Shown here in pieces: positions 5,484 to 14,142 of a DNA stretch of 37,293 bases. Position numbers and translations under genes: made by a program. The notes under the pieces are model-generated. The model did not search any database. It was not told where the DNA came from and saw only the letters and a program-made list of their open reading frames with translations. Origin of the DNA: Prevotella sp. Lineage in GTDB: Bacteria > Bacteroidota > Bacteroidia > Bacteroidales > Bacteroidaceae. Each line of letters opens with the position of its first letter. Position 1 is the first letter of the stretch. The DNA is taken from NCBI GenBank assembly GCA_022511075.1, contig JAFLSE010000031.1, positions 1-37,293 of the forward strand. The letters run 5' to 3'.

Positions 5484-8198
5484 CTACGCCGGCTTATAAG
5501 GAATAGTGAACCAGAAGGTTGTGCCGTGTCCTTTGCCTTTCGAGGTAACTCCAATCTCGCCGCCGAATCGTTCTATGATGCTCTTGCAGATAGACAGTCC
5601 GAGACCGGTGCCCTGCTTGAACACATCGAGTTTGACGAAACGCTGGAACACCTTTTCTTGATCTTCGGGGGCGATACCCGTGCCGGTGTCGCGCACAAAG
5701 AAATACATCTGGTCGTCGTTAATCTCGTAGCCAAAGGCAATGCTGCCCTTGTCGGTGAACTTCGCTGCGTTTGTGAGGAAGTTTATCATCACCTGCGACA
5801 AACGCGACTGGTCTGTCATGATATGGCATGAGGATGCTCCAAGCAGACAGTTGAGTTTAACACCCTCTTTCACCTTGAGTTGTATCGTCTTTTCCAATCC
5901 TTCCATAAGTTTGTTCACATCAGTAGGCTTGGAGACAAACTCAAGGGTATTTGCCTCTACCTTCGCAAGGTCGAGAATGTCGTTTATGAGCGTTAGCAGG
6001 TGATCGTTGTTTATCTCGATAATCTTTATGAACTCCCTGCGCTCTGCTTCGTCGTCGGTAGCGGCAAGCAAGTTGGAGAAGCCCACGATGGCATTGAGCG
6101 GAGTGCGTATCTCGTGGCTCATGTTGGCAAGGAAGGCAGACTTCAGACGGTCTGACTCCATAGCAGCCTCGCGTGCCGCAATGAGTGCCTCCTCTTGGTT
6201 CTTGCGCTCGGTAATGAACAGCAACGAGCCAATGACAAGCATCGGTGTTCCCTTTGCATCGTACTGACCAACGGAGGCGTTTATCTCTAACCAGTCAATG
6301 CGGCGCACACCACGCAGGGTGGTAATGATGCGGAACTCTCCGCGCACCTGATCCACCTTGCCGTGATAGAGATTGTAGCATAGCCTCTTCATGCGATCCT
6401 TGTCGTCCGGATGTATCTTGCTGAAGAAATCGCTTTCGCTCATCGACTTCGTTCTCACCGATATTGACTTTCCTGTAAGGTGGCGCAATATAGGACGGCT
6501 CTCGTATGCAATCTTCCTTTCAAATAAATTCCAGCGCCATGGCATGATGTTGGCAATGTCGAGAATCATCTCCAACTTCTTTGCCGACTCCTTCATCGAC
6601 TTCTCCGAATTTACCTTGTCGGTTATGTCGATACCGAAAATCTCAATATCCTTGTCGTTTATTGTCTGGCAGATGATAAACTCATAGTAGCGCTTGGTGT
6701 TCTCGAAATAGTGGGTGGTGCGCACGTTCTTCTTCGTTTCGTAGAGTTTTTCCACCCAGTGTATCAGCAGGTCGATGTCGAACAGTTTCGAGATGCGCCC
6801 CTCCTCGGTGTTCCTGCCCACGAGCAGCTTGGCACTGTCGTTTGACGACATAAACACGATGTCCTCTATCCTGTTGCCGTTGCGCTTCACCCTTGCCTGC
6901 ATGTAGCATATAGGCATGTTGTTGAGCATGCGCTCCTGAGAAGCCAGCAACTTCACCCTGCGCTGCTTGAGCGAGAGCGCGAAAGTCATTATGCTGATTA
7001 TTGCCAGCATCACTATTATGGCGGCAAAAATCTGCCACCTGTAGTCCCACCATGTGCCTTCCCTGTTCACGAACACCGTGCCGTCGGGACAAGCGTCCTC
7101 GCTGATGCCTGCCTCCTCCATCTGCTTGTAGTCTACGATGGGAATTGCCTTTGACGAATACGATGAATAGTAGAACGGAATGTTGCGCATCGACTTGCCG
7201 TTGAGCATCTGCATGAACACCTTCTGGCAGTGCTCCTTCACGGAGGTCACGTCGAGGAAGTAGCCTCCCACTGCACCGTCGTCGAGATAGGTCTCCTTGA
7301 TTGTAAAGACAGGTCTCGTAGATGCCGCCACGAGTCGCATCTCGTCGGTTACGAGTATGGGATAGCCGAAAGCACTTTTCCGCGGATAGTATAGCGACGA
7401 AAGTAGAATGCCGATGCTGAGGTCGTCGGAAATGAACAACTCCTGCAGCCTCTCGCTGTTCTTCTCGTTTGCCACCACCCACTCATAGTCCATATCGTGG
7501 TACTTGCTTTCTATATATTCCTTTATATCCTTGTTTAGTCGCACGTTGTTCGACAGTTCGTCGGATGCAAACACCAGTTTCTTCATCTGCGGCTGCATCT
7601 TCACCATCATGTCGATGGTCTCGCGGTAGAAGTTGGGTATCTCCACAAACGTGAAGTTATATTTGTTCCTCACGCTGCGCAACTGCTCATATTCAGCGTT
7701 CTCCGCCCCAGAGTCCATGCCGCTGTATGTGTACTCGGGCGTGGTGAAGTCGTCGTATATGCCCATATATATAAATGGTATATCGCCCCATTCTTCCTTT
7801 ATCCTGTCGCGCAAGAGGAATGCCATCTGCCCCACGAGCACGAGATAGTCGGGCTTCTTGTTCTTGAAGCGCTCGAATATACCGTTCTCTATGTGGTGGA
7901 ATGCCGAGTCGTTCATCACGAGTGTGCCGTTCATGTGCACCACGTTGCAGTGCAGGTTCTTGCGCGAGGCAGCCTCCATCATAAACATCGTTATATAATC
8001 CTGCACCCATGAGGTAGTGGAGTTATATGAGTTTATAATCACGAGCCTCTTCTGCTTTGGATCCTTCTGCACCGTGTCGGTCCGCACCACATCGGTCTGT
8101 GCCAGTGCTTGCGTCGCCGCAAATCCGAGACACGCCAACAGCAGGATCATTCTCGCCGCCATTCCCTTTATATATTCCTCAAATCTCTTTTTCATCAT
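5484..8198 (-). CDS. membrane sensor histidine kinase with periplasmic binding-protein-like sensor and PAS domains
   Basis: A 904-residue protein. A signal peptide (1-34, ending ALAQ) is followed by a periplasmic region (about 45-375) that starts RLVIINSYNSTTSWVQDY and contains YLVLVGQMAF and IPFIYMGIYDD. This resembles ABC-type substrate-binding or type 1 periplasmic binding folds. One membrane segment lies at about 389-410. The cytoplasmic part has two PAS-like regions (about 420-535 and 550-660), then HisKA with SHEIRTPLNAIVGF (phospho-accepting His695). The ATPase domain has MINFLTNAAKFT (N box), DTGTGIAP (G1) and GTGLGLSI (G2). All catalytic motifs are intact. No receiver domain is attached, so a separate response regulator is needed, and none is in the window. 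It is the last of three kinase genes, 39 bases after the previous one. The ligand is unknown. Confidence 0.9.
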   Translation of the reverse strand: MMKKRFEEYIKGMAARMILLLACLGFAATQALAQTDVVRTDTVQKDPKQKRLVIINSYNSTTSWVQDYITMFMMEAASRKNLHCNVVHMNGTLVMNDSAFHHIENGIFERFKNKKPDYLVLVGQMAFLLRDRIKEEWGDIPFIYMGIYDDFTTPEYTYSGMDSGAENAEYEQLRSVRNKYNFTFVEIPNFYRETIDMMVKMQPQMKKLVFASDELSNNVRLNKDIKEYIESKYHDMDYEWVVANEKNSERLQELFISDDLSIGILLSSLYYPRKSAFGYPILVTDEMRLVAASTRPVFTIKETYLDDGAVGGYFLDVTSVKEHCQKVFMQMLNGKSMRNIPFYYSSYSSKAIPIVDYKQMEEAGISEDACPDGTVFVNREGTWWDYRWQIFAAIIVMLAIISIMTFALSLKQRRVKLLASQERMLNNMPICYMQARVKRNGNRIEDIVFMSSNDSAKLLVGRNTEEGRISKLFDIDLLIHWVEKLYETKKNVRTTHYFENTKRYYEFIICQTINDKDIEIFGIDITDKVNSEKSMKESAKKLEMILDIANIMPWRWNLFERKIAYESRPILRHLTGKSISVRTKSMSESDFFSKIHPDDKDRMKRLCYNLYHGKVDQVRGEFRIITTLRGVRRIDWLEINASVGQYDAKGTPMLVIGSLLFITERKNQEEALIAAREAAMESDRLKSAFLANMSHEIRTPLNAIVGFSNLLAATDDEAERREFIKIIEINNDHLLTLINDILDLAKVEANTLEFVSKPTDVNKLMEGLEKTIQLKVKEGVKLNCLLGASSCHIMTDQSRLSQVMINFLTNAAKFTDKGSIAFGYEINDDQMYFFVRDTGTGIAPEDQEKVFQRFVKLDVFKQGTGLGLSICKSIIERFGGEIGVTSKGKGHGTTFWFTIPYKPA

Positions 8199-8237
8199 AG
8201 TTATCAGCCTGTTTCCAAATACAAAATATAATACCTA

Positions 8238-10253
8238 TTATTTCTTTTCCAATATCTCGCAAGGTATGCGTGCCCAGAATGTCGAGCCCTTGCCGTCGCC
8301 CTCTGACTCCACGCCTATTGTTCCGCCTATGCGCTCCAGCAGTCCCTTGCATATTGACAGACCCACGCCCGTGCCGGGAATAAAGTCGTTGAGTTTCATG
8401 AAGCGCTCGTATATAATCTCCTGCTTGTCTTTGGGAATACCGATACCCGTGTCCTCGCAGTATATGTAGATTTCGTTGCCTTCCAAGCGCCACCCCACCC
8501 TAACGTGTCCTTCGGATGTGAACTTCACGGCGTTGTCAACGAAGTTGGTAATTACCTGTACTATGGTTTTGTTGTTAGCCTTTAAGTGGAGCATCTCATA
8601 CGGTGCATCGTCAATGCGGAACTCCAATTTTGACGCAGAGAACAGCCTCTCAAGATTCTTGCACGTTCCCTTGAACAGACTAACCATCTCCACATCGTCA
8701 ACCGTCATTTCGGTTTCCGTACTTGAGTCGAGTGCCGAAATCTCCAGCAGGTCGTCTATAAGTTTCGACAACTGGCGGCAGTTTCGGTTGATGATGCGTA
8801 TATACTCCTTGCTTTCGTTCCTGTCAGATGTTGCCACGAGCAGGTCGCAGAAACCAATCACCGAGTTGAGCGGCGTGCGTATCTCGTGTGTCATGTTGGC
8901 AAGGAACTCCGTCTTGCGCCTTCCTATCTCCTGCACTTTCTGCGTTTCAAGCTCGAGCATCTTCCTGTACTTGTTCGAGCGTGTTGAGTTGCGTATAAGT
9001 CCGTACACTCCTTCAATATTGCCGTTCTTGTCAACAAGCGGTATATATGTTCCCGTATACCACGTATCACCCGGCACGCCCCTCAACATGTCCACCGACA
9101 AATGGTAGACCTCTTCCTTGTAGGCTATAGGAGTGCCCTCAGGGGGTGCTATCAGGTTTTCTATACCCTTGCGGTCCTCGTCAGAATATGCATACTTGTA
9201 TATCAGGTCGAACGGCAACTCTTTGTACACCTTGTCAAATCCGTCGTATATCCTCAACACCCTGTCCTTCTTCGAAGTCTTGCACACCCTCATGCCCACA
9301 TACTCGAAAAGAATCTTCATATCCTGCTCATAGCCAAGTATTTCTTTGCTGCGCTCATTCAGCATGCGCTGGTTGCTGACGGTCTCACGGTGCAAGGCGC
9401 GCTCTTCGTCGAAGTGGCGTGCCATCACAATGATATAGGCAACGTTTTCATCCTTATCGTATATCGGGCACATGCGCAGCTCCATAAACTCGTCGACACC
9501 CCTTTGCGGCACTACCACCCTATGGCACACACTCACATCGCGCACGGTGGCGGCAGTCATGTTGCCGGCAAGCGGCTGAAGGTCGAACAAGCATGCGGTG
9601 TAGTAAAACTCGTCTTTCTCGTTGCGATACTTGAATATCTGCCTCATTTTCGTGTTTGCCTCCAGCAGGTTGCCTTCGGGAGTATATATCGCCATGCCTA
9701 TCAACGGCAGGTCGAAAACCTGCTTCTGAACATTCTGCAATTCACGTATCTTCCTTTCCTTCTTCATCCTGTCCGTCAGATCGCAAAAGGCGCTCAACAC
9801 CAGCGTCGACTTGCCGTCATAGGATTTTCTCTTCACGCACGTCAGCCCATACTCACCCCAATTCTCTTCACCGGGCTTTCTGAAGCGATATATGTGGTCT
9901 CTACCCATCGTATGCCCCTCGTCGAGTTTTCTTTTCCGCTCGTCCATCGCGCAACTGTCGCCGGGGTGGAACATGGTGTATAGTTTTTCTGTTGGTATGA
10001 TGCCTTCAAACAAGTTGCCATACACACACTCCGCCGTATTGTTTTTAACGTTTTGCATCACCACACTGTCGCCCGTAGCCTGCAAAACATGGTGTAGCAC
10101 TGCCTGCTTGTCGGCTTGTTTTGAACGTATCTTGTCTATACGCCCCTTCAAAATGTGCCTGATGCCCCACAACAATACCGCAGAACATACTAAAAACAGT
10201 GCATACTCACTGGCTATTCCCATTTCTATATTTCCCATAGTGCGTAAACTCAT
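8238..10253 (-). CDS. PAS-domain sensor histidine kinase, intact
   Basis: A 671-residue protein with one N-terminal membrane segment (about 14-31, YALFLVCSAVLLWGI) and no large periplasmic part. Several PAS-like regions fill residues 45-430, including one ending YIIVMARHFDEERALHRE and another with a typical PAC end (VDKNGNIEGVYGLIRNSTR). The kinase core is complete: THEIRTPLNSVIGF with His456, N box TNFVDNAVKFT, G1 DTGIGIPK and G2 GTGVGLSI. The start ATG at 10253 overlaps the stop of the upstream gene by one base (TAATG), which suggests translational coupling. A start at residue 6 would shorten it slightly. It probably senses a cytoplasmic or membrane-associated cue. No partner response regulator is seen nearby. 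Confidence 0.88.
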   Translation of the reverse strand: MSLRTMGNIEMGIASEYALFLVCSAVLLWGIRHILKGRIDKIRSKQADKQAVLHHVLQATGDSVVMQNVKNNTAECVYGNLFEGIIPTEKLYTMFHPGDSCAMDERKRKLDEGHTMGRDHIYRFRKPGEENWGEYGLTCVKRKSYDGKSTLVLSAFCDLTDRMKKERKIRELQNVQKQVFDLPLIGMAIYTPEGNLLEANTKMRQIFKYRNEKDEFYYTACLFDLQPLAGNMTAATVRDVSVCHRVVVPQRGVDEFMELRMCPIYDKDENVAYIIVMARHFDEERALHRETVSNQRMLNERSKEILGYEQDMKILFEYVGMRVCKTSKKDRVLRIYDGFDKVYKELPFDLIYKYAYSDEDRKGIENLIAPPEGTPIAYKEEVYHLSVDMLRGVPGDTWYTGTYIPLVDKNGNIEGVYGLIRNSTRSNKYRKMLELETQKVQEIGRRKTEFLANMTHEIRTPLNSVIGFCDLLVATSDRNESKEYIRIINRNCRQLSKLIDDLLEISALDSSTETEMTVDDVEMVSLFKGTCKNLERLFSASKLEFRIDDAPYEMLHLKANNKTIVQVITNFVDNAVKFTSEGHVRVGWRLEGNEIYIYCEDTGIGIPKDKQEIIYERFMKLNDFIPGTGVGLSICKGLLERIGGTIGVESEGDGKGSTFWARIPCEILEKK

Positions 10254-12424
10254 TAATTATAAATTGAATCAAGGAACGAGCCGCCTTCAGTGGTCAAGTC
10301 GCTGCCGCCTATCATCATGGCATCGTTTGCCATTATATCAGCATCGCCAGCCGCCTTGTCTGCCTCTTCCTGCGGCATCGCCTGCACGGCATCCGGGCTG
10401 TTGCCGTCTCTCATGGAATCAATGCACTCAAACGGTATCTCCACCCACACGGTAGTGCCCTCACCAACTTTTGACTGCACGTCGAACGAACCACCCAGCA
10501 TGTGTATAAGGTGTACGCATATCATCAGTTTCAGCTCCGTCCTGTAGTCGCGTTGCTGATTTTGTGCCGTTATGAACTTTCCGCCGTCATCACCCTTGTT
10601 GAATCCCACGCCTGTGTCGATGATGCTTAGGAACAGGCGGTTGCCGTGATAGTCGAGCGTTGCCTTCACATATCCCCTCTCGGTATTTATGGCAGACAGC
10701 ATGCAGAAGTTGTAGACTATGAGCCCCAGTTTGTTTGAGTCCACCATGCCGTACAGCATTGAGAACGGACACTCCACAACCTGTTCCACACCAGGTTTCA
10801 GCAATATGTCCCAACCAGTGCGACACTGCGAGTTGAACAATCCTACAATATCGGTTGGCTCCGGCAAGACGTTTTCCATCTTCGCCTCTATCCTCGCCAG
10901 CATCAGCACGTCGTTCACCATGTTGAGCAGGCTGTCGGTGTTGCGTCTGATTTCCTCCACGAAAATCGGCTCTTCCTCCTCGCCGTGCTCCATTTCGAGC
11001 AGGTCGGCAAAACCGATGATTGAGTTGAGCGGAGTACGTATCTCGTAGCTTATGTTTTGCATGAACAAGGTGTGCAGCTGCTCTGCTTCCTGCGCTTCCT
11101 TCTTCTGCTGTGCCGCCACCTTCTGGGCTTCCACTACTTCCGTCTCGTCGTAAAGCATGCAGTAGTAGTATTTCACATTGCCGTCCTTGTCGACGCGCGG
11201 CACTGCCTGGAAGTTGAAATACATAGAGGCTCCGTTTTCCTTGAACATCGTGCCTATGTGCACATTGAACTCCTTTTTCTCGCCCTTGCTCATACGCTTG
11301 AACACGCGCATTATCTTGGAGCGCCATTCGAGCCCCACCATATATACGCAGTCGAGTTCCGACAATACGAGGGGAGTGCCCGTGCGCCAGTTGTCGAACA
11401 TCAGGCTGCGTGTATTCACATCGTAGTGGGCACGGAAAATCTTTGCTTCCAGCAGGGCTGTGTCCACACTGTGCAAAAGCCTGTTCAGGTCTTCTGTTGA
11501 ACTGGACAGCGCGTCCACCTGCTTGCGCACCTGATGCAGGTTTTCCACCAAGCTCGTAATATCGCATCCTATTTCCATGCGCGCCACCAAGTTGTTGTCG
11601 AGGTCGTACATAGGCAGCGCCATGCTCTCGTAGTACATCATGCGATGCTCGTCCTCAAGCTTTTGTCTGTCGAAGCACTTGAATTCCGAAGCCTCTGCAA
11701 TGTTACATGCCCAGTGTCCGCCGTTTGCCAGCGTGTTGTGTATCGCCATGTCCTTTATGTTCAGCCTGCGTTCTATCAGCTTCTTCTTGTCGTCCACGGA
11801 GAATGTTGCCAGGGCATGGTCGTTGATGTCTATCAGCGTGCCGTCCTTATCAAAGCAGAATGCGTCCATCATCAGCGTGTCGAAGATGGCGTGAATCCTC
11901 GCATCGAGTTCCTTCTCGGTCTTTTCCCTTTGCAGGTCGCCCGTGATATCCTGCTGCACGCCAAATATCGTATGCGGCTTACCCCAGTAGTCGTTATGCC
12001 CGCTTATGGTCAGCTTGCATATATGCTCCGTGCGAAGGTCGTCTCTGAGGCGGAAGCGAATCCTCATGCTCACGCTTTCCTTCCTGCCGCCAAGAATGTC
12101 GTCTATCGCCTCGGTTATCTTTGCAAAGTCGTCGGGATTGTAGTACAGCGAAAACATACCCCTCGTATACTCCATTTTTATGGCTCCGTCGGACTCTACC
12201 ATAAAAAACCTTTCGTCAGAAACACGGTAGCCCCAAACAGAAATCTTGGCAGCATCAAGATATGCCGAGAACATGCTGCCGGCTATTTTGTTGACTTTTT
12301 TTATGCGTATATATTTCAACTTATAGTACACATAAATGGCGACGGCTAATATCGCCACTACTACTGTCAATACCGGAAAAGACAAATAATATTGCATTTT
12401 TAAAATTACTAAAATTAGCCGCAT
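10253..12424 (-). CDS. degenerate PAS histidine kinase (probable pseudokinase)
   Basis: A 723-residue protein with one N-terminal membrane segment (about 13-33), PAS-like regions between about 50 and 420, and a coiled stretch (VVEAQKVAAQQKKEAQEAEQ) before the dimerisation helices. The fold of a histidine kinase is clear, but key residues are gone. The H box reads SYEIRTPLNSIIGF, with Tyr460 (codon 11045-11047) in place of His. The N box reads YNFCMLSAINT where the neighbour has TNFVDNAVKFT, so the catalytic Asn is Leu. The G2 loop reads RTELKLMI instead of GTGVGLSI. G1 (DTGVGF) is kept. The frame is long and uninterrupted, so this is not decay of a dead gene. It is likely a scaffold or regulator of the two intact kinases encoded after it. 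The start could be 12424 or, perhaps better, 12397 (MQYYLSFPVL). Confidence 0.85.
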   Translation of the reverse strand: MRLILVILKMQYYLSFPVLTVVVAILAVAIYVYYKLKYIRIKKVNKIAGSMFSAYLDAAKISVWGYRVSDERFFMVESDGAIKMEYTRGMFSLYYNPDDFAKITEAIDDILGGRKESVSMRIRFRLRDDLRTEHICKLTISGHNDYWGKPHTIFGVQQDITGDLQREKTEKELDARIHAIFDTLMMDAFCFDKDGTLIDINDHALATFSVDDKKKLIERRLNIKDMAIHNTLANGGHWACNIAEASEFKCFDRQKLEDEHRMMYYESMALPMYDLDNNLVARMEIGCDITSLVENLHQVRKQVDALSSSTEDLNRLLHSVDTALLEAKIFRAHYDVNTRSLMFDNWRTGTPLVLSELDCVYMVGLEWRSKIMRVFKRMSKGEKKEFNVHIGTMFKENGASMYFNFQAVPRVDKDGNVKYYYCMLYDETEVVEAQKVAAQQKKEAQEAEQLHTLFMQNISYEIRTPLNSIIGFADLLEMEHGEEEEPIFVEEIRRNTDSLLNMVNDVLMLARIEAKMENVLPEPTDIVGLFNSQCRTGWDILLKPGVEQVVECPFSMLYGMVDSNKLGLIVYNFCMLSAINTERGYVKATLDYHGNRLFLSIIDTGVGFNKGDDGGKFITAQNQQRDYRTELKLMICVHLIHMLGGSFDVQSKVGEGTTVWVEIPFECIDSMRDGNSPDAVQAMPQEEADKAAGDADIMANDAMMIGGSDLTTEGGSFLDSIYN

Positions 12425-12473
12425 TTTTTTGTCAAAGCATACAAAACGCGGTGTTTACATTATAATGTGACGG

Positions 12474-12505
12474 CAAAGGTAAGCATTTTTTGCCGAATAT
12501 CCAAA
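12474..12505 (-). promoter_or_regulatory. promoter of the three-kinase operon
   Basis: On the minus strand, 12474-12481 is TACCTTTG and 12502-12505 is TTTG, spaced by 20 bases. Transcription would start near 12468. It is back to back with the frr promoter at 12574-12604; the 212-base gap between the two start codons holds both. Confidence 0.6.
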
Positions 12506-12573
12506 ATTTTAATACATTATTTATGCACAGGCGACTTTTATCATCAATATTTCCTAAAATTCCGAGCCTTTTC

Positions 12574-12604
12574 TTTGCCGTTTAAAATATTATTGCTACA
12601 TTTG
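12574..12604 (+). promoter_or_regulatory. promoter of the frr-rsgA-meaB-ispH operon
   Basis: TTTG at 12574-12577, 19 bases, then TACATTTG at 12597-12604. This is a textbook match to the Bacteroidota housekeeping promoter. The start would be near 12610, about 27 bases before the frr ATG. Confidence 0.65.
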
Positions 12605-12636
12605 CAGCATAAAACAACCATAAAAAATATTTGATT

Positions 12637-13197
12637 ATGATAGAAGTGAAAGACGCTTTGGCAAATGCCGAAGAGAAAATGGAAATGGCGGTGATGTATC
12701 TCGACGAGGCATTAGCGCGTGTGCGTGCCGGACGTGCCAATGTGGCAATACTCGACGGTATAAGGGTTGATAGCTACGGCTCGAAAGTGCCCCTCAACCA
12801 AGTGGCAAACGTGTCGTGCCCCGATGCGCGCACCATAGCCATACGCCCGTGGGATAAAAAGCAGATTCGCGATATAGAGAAGGCTATCATCGACTCCGAG
12901 GTGGGCATCACCCCCGAGAACAACGGCGAGATTATACGCCTCGGCATACCTCAGCCAACGGAGGAGCGCCGCCGCGAACTGGCAAAGCAGTGCAACAAGG
13001 AAGGCGAGAAGATTAAGGTGCAGATACGCGGCATTCGCTCCGACGTGAAAGACCAGCTGAAGAAAGCCGTCAAGGAAGGACTTGCAGAGGACATGGGCAA
13101 GGACGCAGAAGAGAAGCTGCAGAAGATTCACGACAAGATGATAAAGCGCGTCGACGACCTTCTGGAGGCGAAGAACAAGGAAATAATGACCGTGTAG
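12637..13197 (+). CDS. frr: ribosome recycling factor
   Basis: A 186-residue protein, the standard length for RRF. It splits the post-termination ribosome together with EF-G. The diagnostic stretches are present: LARVRAGRANVAILDGIRVDSYG, PLNQVANVSCPDARTIAI, PWDKKQI, ITPENNGEIIRLGIPQPTEERRRELAK, and the C-terminal helix bundle ending DDLLEAKNKEIMTV. The ATG at 12637 is preferred over the in-frame TTG at 12631, because TTG starts are rare and the family begins close to M-I-E-V. It is the first gene of an operon, with rsgA 9 bases downstream. Pairing of two ribosome-related genes fits a translation-linked unit. Confidence 0.96.
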   Translation: MIEVKDALANAEEKMEMAVMYLDEALARVRAGRANVAILDGIRVDSYGSKVPLNQVANVSCPDARTIAIRPWDKKQIRDIEKAIIDSEVGITPENNGEIIRLGIPQPTEERRRELAKQCNKEGEKIKVQIRGIRSDVKDQLKKAVKEGLAEDMGKDAEEKLQKIHDKMIKRVDDLLEAKNKEIMTV

Positions 13198-13206
13198 GGC
13201 GCAGGC

Positions 13207-14139
13207 GTGACCGGATTGGTAATTAAGAACACGGGCTATTGGTACACCGTGAAGCTCGGCGACGGGCGGCTTATTGACTGCAAGATAAAGGGAAACTTCC
13301 GCCTGAAGGGCATCCGAAGCACCAACCCCGTGGCGGTGGGCGACGTGGTAGACATATTGCCCAACCAAGAGGGCACGGCATTCATCACGGAGATTCACGA
13401 CCGCAGGAACTACATCATACGCAAGTCGCAGAACCTCTCGAAGCAGAGCCACATCATTGCGGCAAACGTTGATATGGCACTGCTTATGGTAACCGTGAGC
13501 CACCCCAAGACAAGCCTTACCTTCATCGACCGCTTCCTCGCTTCGGCAGAGGCATATCGTGTAGACACCGTATTAGTGTTCAACAAGAGCGACCTGCTCG
13601 ACGACGACGAGTTGCGCCTGCAGGAGATGATGATGGATCTGTACCGCACGATGGACTACAAATGTTTTGCCATATCGGCGGAAACGGGCTTCGGCATCGA
13701 TGCCATACGCCCCCTGCTCAAAGGCAAGACCACGGTGTTGAGCGGCAACAGCGGCGTAGGCAAGTCTACGCTCATAAACCTGCTTCTGCCCCACGCCAAC
13801 CAGCGCACGGCAGAGATTAGCGATGCGCACGACACGGGTATGCACACCACCACCTTCAGCGAGATGCTCGAACTGCCCGAAGGGGGCTATCTCATTGACA
13901 CTCCAGGCATTAAGGGTTTCGGCACGTTCGACATGGAGCGCGAGGAACTGACGAGTTATTTCCGCGACATCTTCCGCCACTCCCACGACTGCCGTTTCAG
14001 CAACTGCACCCACACCCACGAGCCCGGCTGTGCCGTGCTAAAAGCCGTGGAGGAGCACTATATTGCGCAAAGCCGCTACCAGTCATATCTCTCAATGCTC
14101 GACGACAAGGACGAAAACAAGTATCGCGAAGCGTATTGA
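13207..14139 (+). CDS. rsgA: RsgA, ribosome small-subunit-dependent GTPase
   Basis: A 310-residue circularly permuted GTPase that acts late in 30S subunit assembly. An N-terminal OB-fold (about 1-85) is followed by the G motifs in permuted order: G4 NKSD (126-129), G5-like SAETG, G1 GNSGVGKS (180-187) and G3 DTPG (231-234). The C-terminal zinc knuckle is complete, with CX4CXHX5C at Cys262, Cys267, His269 and Cys275. The start is GTG at 13207 and the stop is 3 bases before meaB. Length and motifs are normal. Confidence 0.95.
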   Translation: MTGLVIKNTGYWYTVKLGDGRLIDCKIKGNFRLKGIRSTNPVAVGDVVDILPNQEGTAFITEIHDRRNYIIRKSQNLSKQSHIIAANVDMALLMVTVSHPKTSLTFIDRFLASAEAYRVDTVLVFNKSDLLDDDELRLQEMMMDLYRTMDYKCFAISAETGFGIDAIRPLLKGKTTVLSGNSGVGKSTLINLLLPHANQRTAEISDAHDTGMHTTTFSEMLELPEGGYLIDTPGIKGFGTFDMEREELTSYFRDIFRHSHDCRFSNCTHTHEPGCAVLKAVEEHYIAQSRYQSYLSMLDDKDENKYREAY

Positions 14140-14142
14140 ACA

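Noticed and set aside
6682..7482. 266-codon open frame on the minus strand inside the first kinase gene
   Set aside because: It is an alternate frame of the same strand with Arg/Gly/His/Gln-rich composition and no domain; the 904-residue kinase accounts for the region.
9102..9983. 293-codon plus-strand frame opposite the second kinase
   Set aside because: Antisense shadow of a well-supported kinase gene; no domain, no promoter.
10590..11567. 325-codon minus-strand frame inside the pseudokinase gene
   Set aside because: Shadow frame with Arg/Ala/Gln/His-rich composition; the kinase-fold frame there is continuous and domain-bearing.
12631..12636. TTG start for frr two codons upstream
   Set aside because: The ATG at 12637 fits the family start and promoter distance; TTG would add only Met-Ile.
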